NCBI GenBank assembly: GCA_039185015.1
Contig: JBCDAU010000001.1
Span: 124,001 to 188,000, forward strand
Direction: 5' to 3'
Origin: JBCBSZ01 sp039185015
GTDB lineage: Bacteria > Actinomycetota > Acidimicrobiia > Acidimicrobiales > Poriferisodalaceae
Length of the DNA stretch: 64,000 bases
The notes beneath the pieces are model-generated. The model saw nothing but the letters and a program-made list of their open reading frames with translations. It did not search any database and was not told where the DNA came from. Positions 25,981-34,146 of this stretch are shown here, one piece after another. Positions within the stretch are counted from its first letter, which is position 1, and every line of letters begins with the position of its first letter. The position numbers and the translations under genes were made by a program.

Positions 25981-25986
25981 TACGTT
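25981..25986 (+). promoter_or_regulatory. candidate -10 of the second AraC-lipoprotein ORF (TACGTT)
   Basis: TACGTT, 6 nt before ATG 25993, directly downstream of the inverted repeat. Confidence 0.5.
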
Positions 25987-25992
25987 CGGAGC

Positions 25993-28017
25993 ATGGCGCT
26001 GACATCTCAGCAAGGAGTGGTGCTCGCTGCCGTGGAGCGTCGCGTGCCCGAGCCGGACAGTCAGACGGCCGGCGACGTCGTGGACGAGTTCGATCCTGCC
26101 CATCACCATCTGGTCTGGAGCCAGAGCTCCGGCGTCGAGGTGCGGACGCCGAGGCTCTCGATGCTGGTGGCGTCACCGGTGGGGCTCTGGGTGCCCGGAG
26201 GTCACCCCTACACGGTCGAGGCCTCGGCGCCGTGGTGGACCGCTCGCTTCGGCGCCGAGTCGTGTCCGCCGTCGTGGCGGCGCCTGACGACGGTCGATCT
26301 CGACGATGTGGTCGGCCCGATGTTGGCGCACCTCCACCGCCACCCGACCCGAGCCTGGTCCGGCGACCTGGTGTCGTCGGTGGTGGCGCATCTCGAACAG
26401 GAGTTCCTCGGTCAGCCGGTTCCGCTGCGGTTCCCGACGGACCCGAGGGCCCGGGAGGTTGCCGACTCGATCATCGACGACCCGGCCTCACAGCGAGATC
26501 TGAACAGCTGGGCCGAACAGGTCGGGGCGAGCGAACGCACGCTCCGGCGACTCTTCGCCGAACAGACCGGCCTCCAGTTCGGGAGGTGGCGAACGCAGTA
26601 CCGCATGCACCTCGCCCGACGCCTCCTGAGCGACGGGACGCCGGTGGACGGCGTCGCTCGACGGTGCGGGTACGGCTCGACCACGGCCTTCTCTCGCGCG
26701 TTCGTCAACGTTTGTGGCCTGACGCCTACCGGCTACCAAGGGCGCGCGCTTGCCCGAGACGAGCCGAGCGCCATGGATGCGGCGAGCTGGCCGTTCGGGC
26801 GCGCATCTCGTCCGGTTCGATCTTCGACGTCGACGTACCGTCACGCCGAGCTCTTGGACGCGTTGATGGGAGAGGACATGACGGGCCGGAGTCGCGTGCA
26901 GCTGTTGGCGATCGTGAGCGCCTTGCTCCTCATGGCCGCGGCGTGTGGCAGCGATGACGACGATGAGGCCGACGCGACGGTGGGTGAGCCGAGCTCGGCT
27001 GCGTCGGCGAGCACGGAGACGACCGCGGTGGCGTCAGACCCCGGCTCGACCGACTTGGTTGGCGACGAGGTCGCAGAGACACGGGTGTTCGTCGACGACC
27101 TCGGTCGTGAGGTGGACGTGCCGGTGAACCCTGAGCGGGTCATCTTCGCCAACGGGGAGCTCGCAGGGATGGTGACGACACTCGGTTACGAGCCGCTCGC
27201 GCTCCACGACTCGTACGGGAGTGACATCGAGTTGCTCCGGTCGTTCGGTGGACTGACGCCCGGTCTGGATCGAACGGTCTTCCTCGATTCGGCCGAGCTC
27301 AACCTCGAGGCGCTCAAGGCGCTGGAGCCGGACCTGCTGATCTGGACGAACTGGTTGGACGTCGACATGTATGAGGTGATTACCGAGGAGATCGCGCCGG
27401 TGGTCGCGCTCGACCCACGGACCAACGGCACCAACGCGTACGCGCCCGGCGAGGACCAAGGCGAGACCTATTCCAAGCAACGGAAGGTGGCAGATCTCGT
27501 CGGAGTGTCTGACGCCCTCGACGAACAGATCGCGGAGTACGAAGCGCAGATCGACGTGGTGCGGGAACGCCACGGAGAGCTGATCGATCAACTGGAGTGG
27601 ACGATGCTCGACATCTACGGAGACGGGCTGGCGTGGCTGTACGGCAACCCGGTCCTCGCCTATGGCCAGGTGTTCGGGGACCTCGGGCTGGATCGATCGA
27701 CCGCCATGACCGACGAGGTCGAGTCGCCCGATGCCGAGTACTACCTGCAGACGTCGATCTCTGCCGAGCGAGTGGTCGACTTCGGTGCCGATCTCGTCTT
27801 CGTGCTCGTCGAGGACCCTTCGTCTCAGTCGGTTGCCGATGTCGACAGCGGGATCGACGCTCTGCTGTCGTCGACGGGCGCAGGTGCCGCGGGTCAGGTC
27901 TTCGTCGGTGACCAGCTCGGTTGGACGCTGCACAGCGTCCAGGCCAACGTCGCCGTGTTGGACGAGATCGATCAGATCCTGTCACAGAACGAGATCGTCA
28001 ACGTCGGCGACTTCTGA
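25993..28017 (+). CDS. AraC-family regulator continuous in frame with a siderophore-binding lipoprotein (copy 2)
   Basis: 674-residue frame, paralogous to copy 1 through its length. The N-terminus is nearly parallel (LTSQQGVVLA; GLWVPGGHPYTVEA), the HTH region reads LNSWAEQVGASERTLRRLF and VARRCGYGSTTAFSRAF, and the linker ends AELLDALMGED. Lipoprotein signal MTGRSRVQLLAIVSALLLMAAAC begins at residue 296, followed by the binding domain (VDVPVNPERVIFANGELAGMV, LEPDLLIWTNW). Again no stop codon intervenes. Copy 1 has a different linker sequence, so the open frame is not the result of a very recent duplication. The ORF starts 105 nt after copy 1 ends and has its own promoter. Confidence 0.85.
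   Translation: MALTSQQGVVLAAVERRVPEPDSQTAGDVVDEFDPAHHHLVWSQSSGVEVRTPRLSMLVASPVGLWVPGGHPYTVEASAPWWTARFGAESCPPSWRRLTTVDLDDVVGPMLAHLHRHPTRAWSGDLVSSVVAHLEQEFLGQPVPLRFPTDPRAREVADSIIDDPASQRDLNSWAEQVGASERTLRRLFAEQTGLQFGRWRTQYRMHLARRLLSDGTPVDGVARRCGYGSTTAFSRAFVNVCGLTPTGYQGRALARDEPSAMDAASWPFGRASRPVRSSTSTYRHAELLDALMGEDMTGRSRVQLLAIVSALLLMAAACGSDDDDEADATVGEPSSAASASTETTAVASDPGSTDLVGDEVAETRVFVDDLGREVDVPVNPERVIFANGELAGMVTTLGYEPLALHDSYGSDIELLRSFGGLTPGLDRTVFLDSAELNLEALKALEPDLLIWTNWLDVDMYEVITEEIAPVVALDPRTNGTNAYAPGEDQGETYSKQRKVADLVGVSDALDEQIAEYEAQIDVVRERHGELIDQLEWTMLDIYGDGLAWLYGNPVLAYGQVFGDLGLDRSTAMTDEVESPDAEYYLQTSISAERVVDFGADLVFVLVEDPSSQSVADVDSGIDALLSSTGAGAAGQVFVGDQLGWTLHSVQANVAVLDEIDQILSQNEIVNVGDF
26878..28017 (+). 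CDS. iron-siderophore-binding lipoprotein from internal start (copy 2)
   Basis: Likely 379-residue separate product. GGGAGAGG precedes ATG 26878 with about 5 nt between GGAG and the start; an in-frame ATG at 26865 also exists. Lipobox LLLMAAAC, acidic linker, then a PF01497-type binding domain. It differs from copy 1 in the ligand region (for example NGTNAYAPGEDQGETYSKQR), so it may bind another siderophore. Confidence 0.68.
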   Translation: MTGRSRVQLLAIVSALLLMAAACGSDDDDEADATVGEPSSAASASTETTAVASDPGSTDLVGDEVAETRVFVDDLGREVDVPVNPERVIFANGELAGMVTTLGYEPLALHDSYGSDIELLRSFGGLTPGLDRTVFLDSAELNLEALKALEPDLLIWTNWLDVDMYEVITEEIAPVVALDPRTNGTNAYAPGEDQGETYSKQRKVADLVGVSDALDEQIAEYEAQIDVVRERHGELIDQLEWTMLDIYGDGLAWLYGNPVLAYGQVFGDLGLDRSTAMTDEVESPDAEYYLQTSISAERVVDFGADLVFVLVEDPSSQSVADVDSGIDALLSSTGAGAAGQVFVGDQLGWTLHSVQANVAVLDEIDQILSQNEIVNVGDF

Positions 28018-28186
28018 GCCGGCCGCCTCGAGCCCCCGGAGAGACGGAGGCCTTCGTCGTCGGCGGCTGGTTGCCGGCTCATCCCCATGGGTCGGGACGG
28101 AACGAGGGTTGACTTCCCGTTGGGGTCTCGGTAAGTCTCCTTTCGTCAGGGACGTCGCCCGACCTACCACCCTCCGGAGGCCCACC

Positions 28187-29188
28187 ATGCCCACCGCTGC
28201 GATGCAGATGCTCGGCGCCGAGACGTCTCGGTGGGGTCGGCCACTCACCGCACGCGAGCGTCACATCATCGAGGACATCACGCGTCGCGAGTTCATCATC
28301 GGCGGCGCGGCAGCAGGAGCGCTCGTCCTCGGCGGGTGCTCCGATGACGAGGGGTCGTCCCCGGCAGCCGACGTCGAGGCCGACTTCCCGCGCACCGTCG
28401 AGCACGTCGGGGGGACGACGACGATCCAGGCCAAGCCCGAGCGCGTCGTGTGCATCAGCGGCGAGTACGAGCTCGAGGCGATGGTGGCCCTCGGCGCGCC
28501 GATCGTCGGCGCGAACACCGCGGACCGTGACATGGACACGCCCTGGTACGCGGACCTGGACCTCTCCGCCTTCGGACAGTTCGCAGGTCAGAACCTCGAG
28601 GCGATCGCCGAGCTCCAGCCCGATCTGCTGATCGTCCCCGACTACGGGCCCGAAGGCGACGGCCGACCCGAGCTGGAGCAGATCGCGCCGCTGGTCTTCC
28701 TCCCGTCCGACTTCCGAGGCCAGTTGACGACGGGTGGCTTCGCGACCGGCCTCGACGACGCCGGCCGCCGCGCCATCGAGGGGCTGGACGCTCTCGCTCG
28801 CGATTTCGACCCCGCCTGGCGACCGGAGTCCATCGCGGTCTGCAACGACGACGGCGGTGTCGTGGGGTGCTACAGCGGTGAGAGCGCGGCATCGGCGCCC
28901 TTCGAGCTGCTCGGGTTGCCGAGGATCAGCCCGCAGGTCGGCGACTACGCCGAGGTCTCCTTCGAGCTGCTGCCGGACTTCGCCGCCGACATCGACCTCA
29001 TGATCGGCGTCTACGTCGACGAGCAGTTCGAGGGCCAGCCCGTCGTCCAGAACCTCGCTCTCGTGCGTGAGGGGCGGTACGCGGCCGTCGATCCCGCTTA
29101 CCAGCTGGCCTTCAACTCTCCGGGGGTGCTCAGCCTGCCGTTCCTCGCCGACGAGATCGCACGGATCCTGATGGGGACCGCTGCGTGA
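28187..29188 (+). CDS. Tat-type iron-siderophore-binding lipoprotein without fused regulator
   Basis: A 333-residue binding protein of the same PF01497 class, but exported by the Tat route: ITRREFIIGGAAAGALVLGGC shows the twin arginines and a lipobox ending at Cys. The domain opens with IQAKPERVVCISGEYELEAMVAL and contains LQPDLLIVPDY and LEQIAPLVFL. The ATG at 28187 has CCGGAGG 7 nt upstream. It lacks any AraC part, which shows that the fusion is a feature of only some members here. It lies 169 nt behind copy 2, probably with its own promoter, and converges with a TetR gene. Confidence 0.88.
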   Translation: MPTAAMQMLGAETSRWGRPLTARERHIIEDITRREFIIGGAAAGALVLGGCSDDEGSSPAADVEADFPRTVEHVGGTTTIQAKPERVVCISGEYELEAMVALGAPIVGANTADRDMDTPWYADLDLSAFGQFAGQNLEAIAELQPDLLIVPDYGPEGDGRPELEQIAPLVFLPSDFRGQLTTGGFATGLDDAGRRAIEGLDALARDFDPAWRPESIAVCNDDGGVVGCYSGESAASAPFELLGLPRISPQVGDYAEVSFELLPDFAADIDLMIGVYVDEQFEGQPVVQNLALVREGRYAAVDPAYQLAFNSPGVLSLPFLADEIARILMGTAA

Positions 29189-29200
29189 CGTCGAGCGGCG

Positions 29201-29872
29201 TCACGTCGAGCCGCTGAACGGAACGACCTCGCGCCGAATCGCATCGACCATCCCGACGACCGACCAGCGCAACTTCCACGCGAAGCGGTCGGACTCGGGG
29301 GCCGACCAGGCGATCGGCAAGCCGGCCGTGTGGACCGGTCGATCGAGGCCGAACGAGTCCTCGAACTCGCGGTCCTCGCCCAGATCCTCGGCCTGGCGTG
29401 CGACGGCCTCGCCCATCGCCGTCGACACCACCGCGTCGGTCAACAGCACCGCGGCCGCCGGCACGAAACCGGCTTCGACCAGGGCGGCGCCGAAGCGCTC
29501 CTCGAACAGGAGCAGGCTCGGCCAGGCGTGCGAGAGGTAGTACTCCGCCAGCCCCGGATGACCCATCGCGACGCCGTAGAGCGACAACCCCCACCCGACC
29601 GCCACCTCCACGGGATCATCGCCGTCGGCGACATCGCCGATCACGCCGTCCAGCACGCGGTCGGCGACGGCCCGCTCGAGATCGTCCCGTCCGGAGACGT
29701 AGGTGTAGACGGTCGCCGCAGGGATCCCCATCACCCGTGCGACTCCAGCCACCGACACGTTGCGCAGGCCCATCGCGACCGCGGCATCGACCACCTGGTC
29801 CCGCGTGTGCGCGGCAGGACGGCCGGTGCGACCGTTCGGTCCTCCCCGTCTCGCAGTGCTCGGCTCAGCCAT
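29201..29872 (-). CDS. TetR-family transcriptional regulator
   Basis: A 223-residue regulator. The N-terminal HTH reads TRDQVVDAAVAMGLRNVSVAGVARVMGIPAATVYTYV, standard for TetR, followed by a helical ligand domain (VEVAVGWGLSLYGVAM, HPGLAEYYLSHAWPSLL). TAGCAT lies 6 nt before the ATG at 29872, so the message is probably leaderless. It converges with the Tat lipoprotein gene. The VOC gene on the same strand ends 56 nt upstream of its start, so its target may be that oxidoreductase/VOC pair or itself. Confidence 0.9.
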   Translation of the reverse strand: MAEPSTARRGGPNGRTGRPAAHTRDQVVDAAVAMGLRNVSVAGVARVMGIPAATVYTYVSGRDDLERAVADRVLDGVIGDVADGDDPVEVAVGWGLSLYGVAMGHPGLAEYYLSHAWPSLLLFEERFGAALVEAGFVPAAAVLLTDAVVSTAMGEAVARQAEDLGEDREFEDSFGLDRPVHTAGLPIAWSAPESDRFAWKLRWSVVGMVDAIRREVVPFSGST

Positions 29873-29878
29873 GTGTCG

Positions 29879-29884
29879 ATGCTA
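29879..29884 (-). promoter_or_regulatory. candidate -10 of the TetR gene (TAGCAT)
   Basis: TAGCAT on the minus strand, 6 nt from the ATG at 29872. Confidence 0.4.
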
Positions 29885-29927
29885 ACGATGGCCCGATCGG
29901 GCCAGCCCGTCTGTGCGCCTCGGCTCG

Positions 29928-30629
29928 TCAGGCGGCGGGACTCACGGTCGAGGCGCCGAAGGGTGCCGGCTCGGTCAGGCCCGATGCCGACGCCGCCGTC
30001 ACCGCCATGCCCGGACCGTCCCCCTGCTCGACGATGACGCCGTCGAGGGTGGACGCACCGACGTACCGTGCAAGCTCCTGACGGTGACGATCGGGTTCGG
30101 GATGGGTGACGGTGATCGACGTGATCTCCGTCGCGCCGTTCTCGTGCGTCACGGAGGCGGGTCGTTGCGGGGTCGAGTAGGCGCTCATCACGAACGGGAG
30201 ATCGGCGTCGTGGGGGAAGGCGAGGTCCCAGCTGACCGTGTCGCCGCCGGGCAACGTCCGGCTCGGGTGGAAGGCCGGTCCCAGGGCGATCTCGGCCTCG
30301 GTGCACCGGGCGACCACCCCATCGAGGTCGAGTGCGTCGGTCTCGACGGCGTAGTCGCACCAACCGTCGGCCATGGCGCCCCACCGTCGTGAGCGGAGGA
30401 CGGCGCCGGGCCCGGCAGCAGCCTCGAACCTCGGGGCGAGCGCCTCGTCGAACGTCGGCACGGCGTAGAGCTCGAGGAACGGGCCGGTCTCGAACCAGAC
30501 GAGTGCGTTGTGGGCCCGCTCGGGGTCGGATCCCCAGTGCACGGTGAAGCCCGCCGCTTCGGCGTCGGCGACGGCTCCGTGGAGGTCCGTGACCTTGTGG
30601 AGGACATGCGAGAGGTGCAGCGTGCTCAT
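29928..30629 (-). CDS. VOC (glyoxalase-like) family protein
   Basis: A 233-residue protein with two betaalphabetabetabeta halves typical of the vicinal-oxygen-chelate fold. It begins LHLSHVLHKVTDLHGAVADAEAAGFTVHWG, and a segment FLELYAVPTF supplies a likely Glu metal ligand. The ATG shares one base with the stop of the FAD oxidoreductase gene (TGATG), so the pair is translated together. The family covers isomerases, dioxygenases and resistance proteins; substrate unknown. An association with siderophore modification is only positional. Confidence 0.75.
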   Translation of the reverse strand: MSTLHLSHVLHKVTDLHGAVADAEAAGFTVHWGSDPERAHNALVWFETGPFLELYAVPTFDEALAPRFEAAAGPGAVLRSRRWGAMADGWCDYAVETDALDLDGVVARCTEAEIALGPAFHPSRTLPGGDTVSWDLAFPHDADLPFVMSAYSTPQRPASVTHENGATEITSITVTHPEPDRHRQELARYVGASTLDGVIVEQGDGPGMAVTAASASGLTEPAPFGASTVSPAA

Positions 30630-32062
30630 CAGTGGCGACCTCCGGTCGTGGTGGAGGTGGGCGGCGGCGAGCTCACCCGAGACGAGTGGTCGGCGAGGTT
30701 GCTCATCGCCGGCTCCAGGTTGACCATCAACCGCTCGAAGGCCGGCTGGAGGTCGGGGTTGCCGAACTGCTCCGCCATGCTCCGGCCCGGGTTGAGCCGG
30801 CACGTCTGACCCCAGGCCGACACCTCCGGGTGCTCCCGCCGCGGCGCCTCGGCCTGGAAACCGAGGGCGTTGACCCAGAGCTGGTCGATGATGAGCCCGG
30901 TGCGGGGGACCGGTCGACACAGCCGGTTCCGCTCGTCGTCGTCGACGTCGAGCGCCTCGACGAAGCCGAGGATGGCGGCGCTCCACGGCGCGACGCCCAG
31001 CGTCGTGAACTGGACGGTGACCCGGTCGCCGTCGTAGATCGGGATCATCGGCGCTGTCGCCAGGCCCTGGGCGGTGCAGTCGACGTGGACCTCGTCTGGT
31101 GTCGTCGGCACCGATCCGCCGGCGAGCTCGATGGCGGTCTCGCCGATCGCGTCGACCCAACCGAGCCGGACCACGCGCTCGATGTCTCGCACCGCCTCGA
31201 GCTCGACGCGGGCGACGGTCGCACCCCGGTTGATCTCCGGGTCGATGGTCTCGTCGATGCGGCACATCATCCCGTGCTCTTCGAGTCGACGGGCGAAGTC
31301 GGGCCCGCTCGGGGCGTGGGCGCATGCCTCGACGAACCTCGACTGGTACTCGATGAGGCTGCCGGCCTGTTCGAGCGGCTGGGTGAAGGTGCGATCGAGG
31401 TACCAGCTGTCGCGAGGCCGGATCCACCGGATCCGGTCGGGATCGACCCCCTGCTCCAGCAACCAGAACGCGACGTCCATCGCCGTCTTGCCCCCGCCGA
31501 CCAACGTGAAGCCCGCCGGAGTGCCCCCGAGGTCGACGAGCGCGTTCGGGGTCACCAGCGTGGCATCGTCCGCCACCGCGAACGGCGGCACGTGGGTCGC
31601 CGGGATGTCCGACTGGATGTAGGTGGCGTCCACGAGGCGACGTCGAACGGCGATCTCCTGACGCCCGCCGGTGAGCCTCGACTCCACGACGTGGGCACCC
31701 GCCTCAGTTCCGAGGTACTCGGTCGAACCGAGGAAGCGGACCCGACCGGTGGCGACGAGCTGCCCGAGGGCCTGCTCGTAGTAGTGCTGCAGCTCGGCCG
31801 CCGTCGCCCGCTCGTAGAACCCGGCGTTCACGCCCTCGGTGTCGATGCGATCCTCGCCCAGCGGCAGGGACGGCACGCCGTAGTACGCCGACGGCTGGTG
31901 CAGGCGGACGAAGGGGTAGGCGTCGACCCAGTGCCCGCCAGGAGCATGACGCCGGTCGACGAGCACCACCTCGGCGTCGGTATGGGCAACGAGGGTGTCG
32001 ACGAACGCCATGGCCGACGCCCCGGTGCCGACCACGAGGTAGTCGGTCGACAGCTGGGCCAT
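30629..32062 (-). CDS. FAD-dependent oxidoreductase
   Basis: Flavoprotein of about 477 residues. The N-terminal dinucleotide fold (STDYLVVGTGASAMAFVDTL, then VVLVDRRHAPGGHW) binds FAD; a second GxGxxA-like fold (GFTLVGGGKTAMDVAFWLL) probably binds NAD(P)H. This layout resembles flavin monooxygenases and ornithine-hydroxylase-like enzymes but lacks the Baeyer-Villiger fingerprint. GTG 32077 is an alternative start. It is coupled to the VOC gene. Because it sits between siderophore-type genes it could modify or release iron from a siderophore; that is inference. Confidence 0.78.
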   Translation of the reverse strand: MAQLSTDYLVVGTGASAMAFVDTLVAHTDAEVVLVDRRHAPGGHWVDAYPFVRLHQPSAYYGVPSLPLGEDRIDTEGVNAGFYERATAAELQHYYEQALGQLVATGRVRFLGSTEYLGTEAGAHVVESRLTGGRQEIAVRRRLVDATYIQSDIPATHVPPFAVADDATLVTPNALVDLGGTPAGFTLVGGGKTAMDVAFWLLEQGVDPDRIRWIRPRDSWYLDRTFTQPLEQAGSLIEYQSRFVEACAHAPSGPDFARRLEEHGMMCRIDETIDPEINRGATVARVELEAVRDIERVVRLGWVDAIGETAIELAGGSVPTTPDEVHVDCTAQGLATAPMIPIYDGDRVTVQFTTLGVAPWSAAILGFVEALDVDDDERNRLCRPVPRTGLIIDQLWVNALGFQAEAPRREHPEVSAWGQTCRLNPGRSMAEQFGNPDLQPAFERLMVNLEPAMSNLADHSSRVSSPPPTSTTTGGRH

Positions 32063-32143
32063 GTCGAACGATCCCACCCTCGGCCGATGGTCGCAACCGG
32101 GCTCACCGGTCCGAGTGAGGGGCGCCGAACGTCGCTGAGCGGG

Positions 32144-33235
32144 TCACTCCACGACGTCGAGCAGCTCCCGGTCGAGCAGCAGCCGTTCGACGTCGTCGAG
32201 CACCGACGAGAGGCGGCTCAGGCTCGTGTATCCCCAGGCGACCTGGTCGACCTCGAAGACCTGATCGGCGGCCGCCGCAGGAGTCGTGTCCAGGAACGTC
32301 GAGGTCTGCTCGCCGATGCCGCTGTCGCCGTTCTCGGTCCCGACGAAGATCAGATCGGCGCCGACGTCAGGGAGCCGTTCGAGCGACAACAGCAGGAAGT
32401 ACTCCTCGCCGACGGCGTCGAGCATGGCGGGTTCCGGTGCGATGCCGAGGTCTCGGAACACGATCGGTCCGGGGAACCAGTCGCCGAGTCCGTCGACGGA
32501 GTAGATGTAGTTCTCCTCGCCCAGGTAGTGGTCCATGTAGGTGTACGTGAGGCTGTCGATCCGATCGCCGATGGCGGCACGAACCGCCTCGATCCGTCCC
32601 TCGTACTCCGCCAGCCGCCGGTCGAACTCCTCGGTGCGTCCCACGAGCTCTGCCATCAGCCGCTCGCCGTCGAGCGCCTCGGGCCAGGCGTCGGTCTCGA
32701 TCACCACGGTCGGCGCGATCTGGGACAACTGGTCGTTCATCTCGTCATCGCCCGGCAGCGAGAAGATGAGATCGGGGTCGGTCGCCGCGATGGCTTCGTA
32801 GTTGGGCGGCGTGGCGCCGAGGTACTCGATCGCGTCGAGGTCCACCTCGGTCTCGCCCAACGTCGCTGCCATCTGCTCCCGCCACGAGTCCGGTGAGCCG
32901 CCGCTGACGCCGACCGGCTGGAAGCCGAGCGACGTGAGCATCACCCCGGTTCGCGGCCAGTTGATGGCGACCACGCGTTGCGGATCGAGCGGGACCTCGA
33001 CCTCCCGTCCCGTCGCATCGGTGATGAGCCTCGTGGTCCCACCGCCCGCCTCGTCCGCGGTCGTCGTGGTCTCGGCCGGCTCGATGGTGGTCGTCGTGGT
33101 CTCGGCTGACTCGCCGGTGGTCGACGTCGGCTCGGCTGCTGCGGTGTCATCGGCGTCGTCACCGTCGCCACATGCGGCGAGCACCAGGAGCGCTGCAGCG
33201 ACCAGCAGCGGACCACGGACAGCGGAACGGAACAT
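32144..33235 (-). CDS. iron-siderophore-binding lipoprotein from internal start (copy 3)
   Basis: Likely 363-residue separate product. GAGGGAG lies 5 nt before the internal ATG at 33235. Lipobox LLVLAAC, then a Thr/Glu-rich linker (TTTTIEPAETTTTADE) and the PF01497-type domain. It is the copy closest to the ABC pair and so the best candidate to deliver substrate to it. Confidence 0.68.
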   Translation of the reverse strand: MFRSAVRGPLLVAAALLVLAACGDGDDADDTAAAEPTSTTGESAETTTTTIEPAETTTTADEAGGGTTRLITDATGREVEVPLDPQRVVAINWPRTGVMLTSLGFQPVGVSGGSPDSWREQMAATLGETEVDLDAIEYLGATPPNYEAIAATDPDLIFSLPGDDEMNDQLSQIAPTVVIETDAWPEALDGERLMAELVGRTEEFDRRLAEYEGRIEAVRAAIGDRIDSLTYTYMDHYLGEENYIYSVDGLGDWFPGPIVFRDLGIAPEPAMLDAVGEEYFLLLSLERLPDVGADLIFVGTENGDSGIGEQTSTFLDTTPAAAADQVFEVDQVAWGYTSLSRLSSVLDDVERLLLDRELLDVVE

Positions 33236-34144
33236 CGGGTCTCCCTCGTCGAGCCGGCGCAACCTGTCGAGCGCAGGAGCAGCCTCGTGGAGGTCGTCGA
33301 TCCGGAGCGGCCAACCTCGACGCGGATCCGGCCACACGAGCTGCTCGGGCCGTCCCGGCCCACCAGCGTCCCGCCCGGCGAACTGGCTCGGGGACGAACC
33401 GGTCTCGGCTCGGAACGCCCGTGCGAACGAGGGGGTGGAGCGGTAGCCGCAGCGTCGTGCCGTCTCGTCCACCGAGCGGCCGTCCTCGAGGAGCCCCATC
33501 GCGGCCTGCATCCGGACTCGGGTCCGCCAGCGGGCGAAGGTCAGTCCCGTCTCCTCCCGGAAGGTGCGTCGCAGCGTGCGCTCGCTCGTGCCCACCTCGG
33601 CCGCCCATCCCGCCAGCTCCCAGGGGTTGGCCGGGTCGGCGAGCAACGCCTCGGCGACCTCGAGGGCTCGGGGGTCCCGCGGGAGCGTGAGCACCGATGC
33701 GGTCGAGATGAACGCGGCGGAGAGGTGTTCGACCACGGCCGCGGTGAGCTCAGCGGCACCGGGTCCCGTCGGGTGCTCGCCGAGGTGGCCCAGGATCGGC
33801 AGCGTCACGTCGTCGAGGCGGAGCACGGCGCTGCGGTTCCAGTCGCTGGGGCAGGTCGAGGCCACGAATCGAGCTGTCCACAGACCTGTCGGCGCCGATG
33901 CGACGAACGGCAGACCCGCCGGCAGCCAGACGGCCGACGGCGAGCGGGACAACGTCGATCGCCGCCCGATCCGGACCTGCAGCGTCCCACCCGAGCACCA
34001 GAGGAGGCGGTGGTGGCGCAGGTCGGTCCCGGATGCCGATCGATCATCCCCTGAAGCGGCGCACACCTCGGCCAACGCCACCGGGGGCGAGGGGCTGTCG
34101 CCCGTTCGTCGGTGTGACCGCTCGGCTCCGTCTCGTGCGTCCAT
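32144..34144 (-). CDS. AraC-family regulator continuous in frame with a siderophore-binding lipoprotein (copy 3)
   Basis: 666-residue frame on the opposite strand to copies 1 and 2. The AraC part is more diverged (SAVWLPAGLPFVASAPTGLW; HTH ELAGWAAEVGTSERTLRRTF and TARRCGYRSTPSFARAF). The linker ends APALDRLRRLDEGDP, and lipoprotein signal MFRSAVRGPLLVAAALLVLAAC starts at residue 304. The binding domain follows (VEVPLDPQRVVAINWPRTGVML, LSQIAPTVVI). Once more there is no stop codon between halves. ATG 34165 is an alternative start. It is divergent from the exporter-fold ABC pair and shares a 174-nt control region with it, which suggests that it regulates and serves that transporter. Confidence 0.85.
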   Translation of the reverse strand: MDARDGAERSHRRTGDSPSPPVALAEVCAASGDDRSASGTDLRHHRLLWCSGGTLQVRIGRRSTLSRSPSAVWLPAGLPFVASAPTGLWTARFVASTCPSDWNRSAVLRLDDVTLPILGHLGEHPTGPGAAELTAAVVEHLSAAFISTASVLTLPRDPRALEVAEALLADPANPWELAGWAAEVGTSERTLRRTFREETGLTFARWRTRVRMQAAMGLLEDGRSVDETARRCGYRSTPSFARAFRAETGSSPSQFAGRDAGGPGRPEQLVWPDPRRGWPLRIDDLHEAAPALDRLRRLDEGDPMFRSAVRGPLLVAAALLVLAACGDGDDADDTAAAEPTSTTGESAETTTTTIEPAETTTTADEAGGGTTRLITDATGREVEVPLDPQRVVAINWPRTGVMLTSLGFQPVGVSGGSPDSWREQMAATLGETEVDLDAIEYLGATPPNYEAIAATDPDLIFSLPGDDEMNDQLSQIAPTVVIETDAWPEALDGERLMAELVGRTEEFDRRLAEYEGRIEAVRAAIGDRIDSLTYTYMDHYLGEENYIYSVDGLGDWFPGPIVFRDLGIAPEPAMLDAVGEEYFLLLSLERLPDVGADLIFVGTENGDSGIGEQTSTFLDTTPAAAADQVFEVDQVAWGYTSLSRLSSVLDDVERLLLDRELLDVVE

Positions 34145-34146
34145 CG

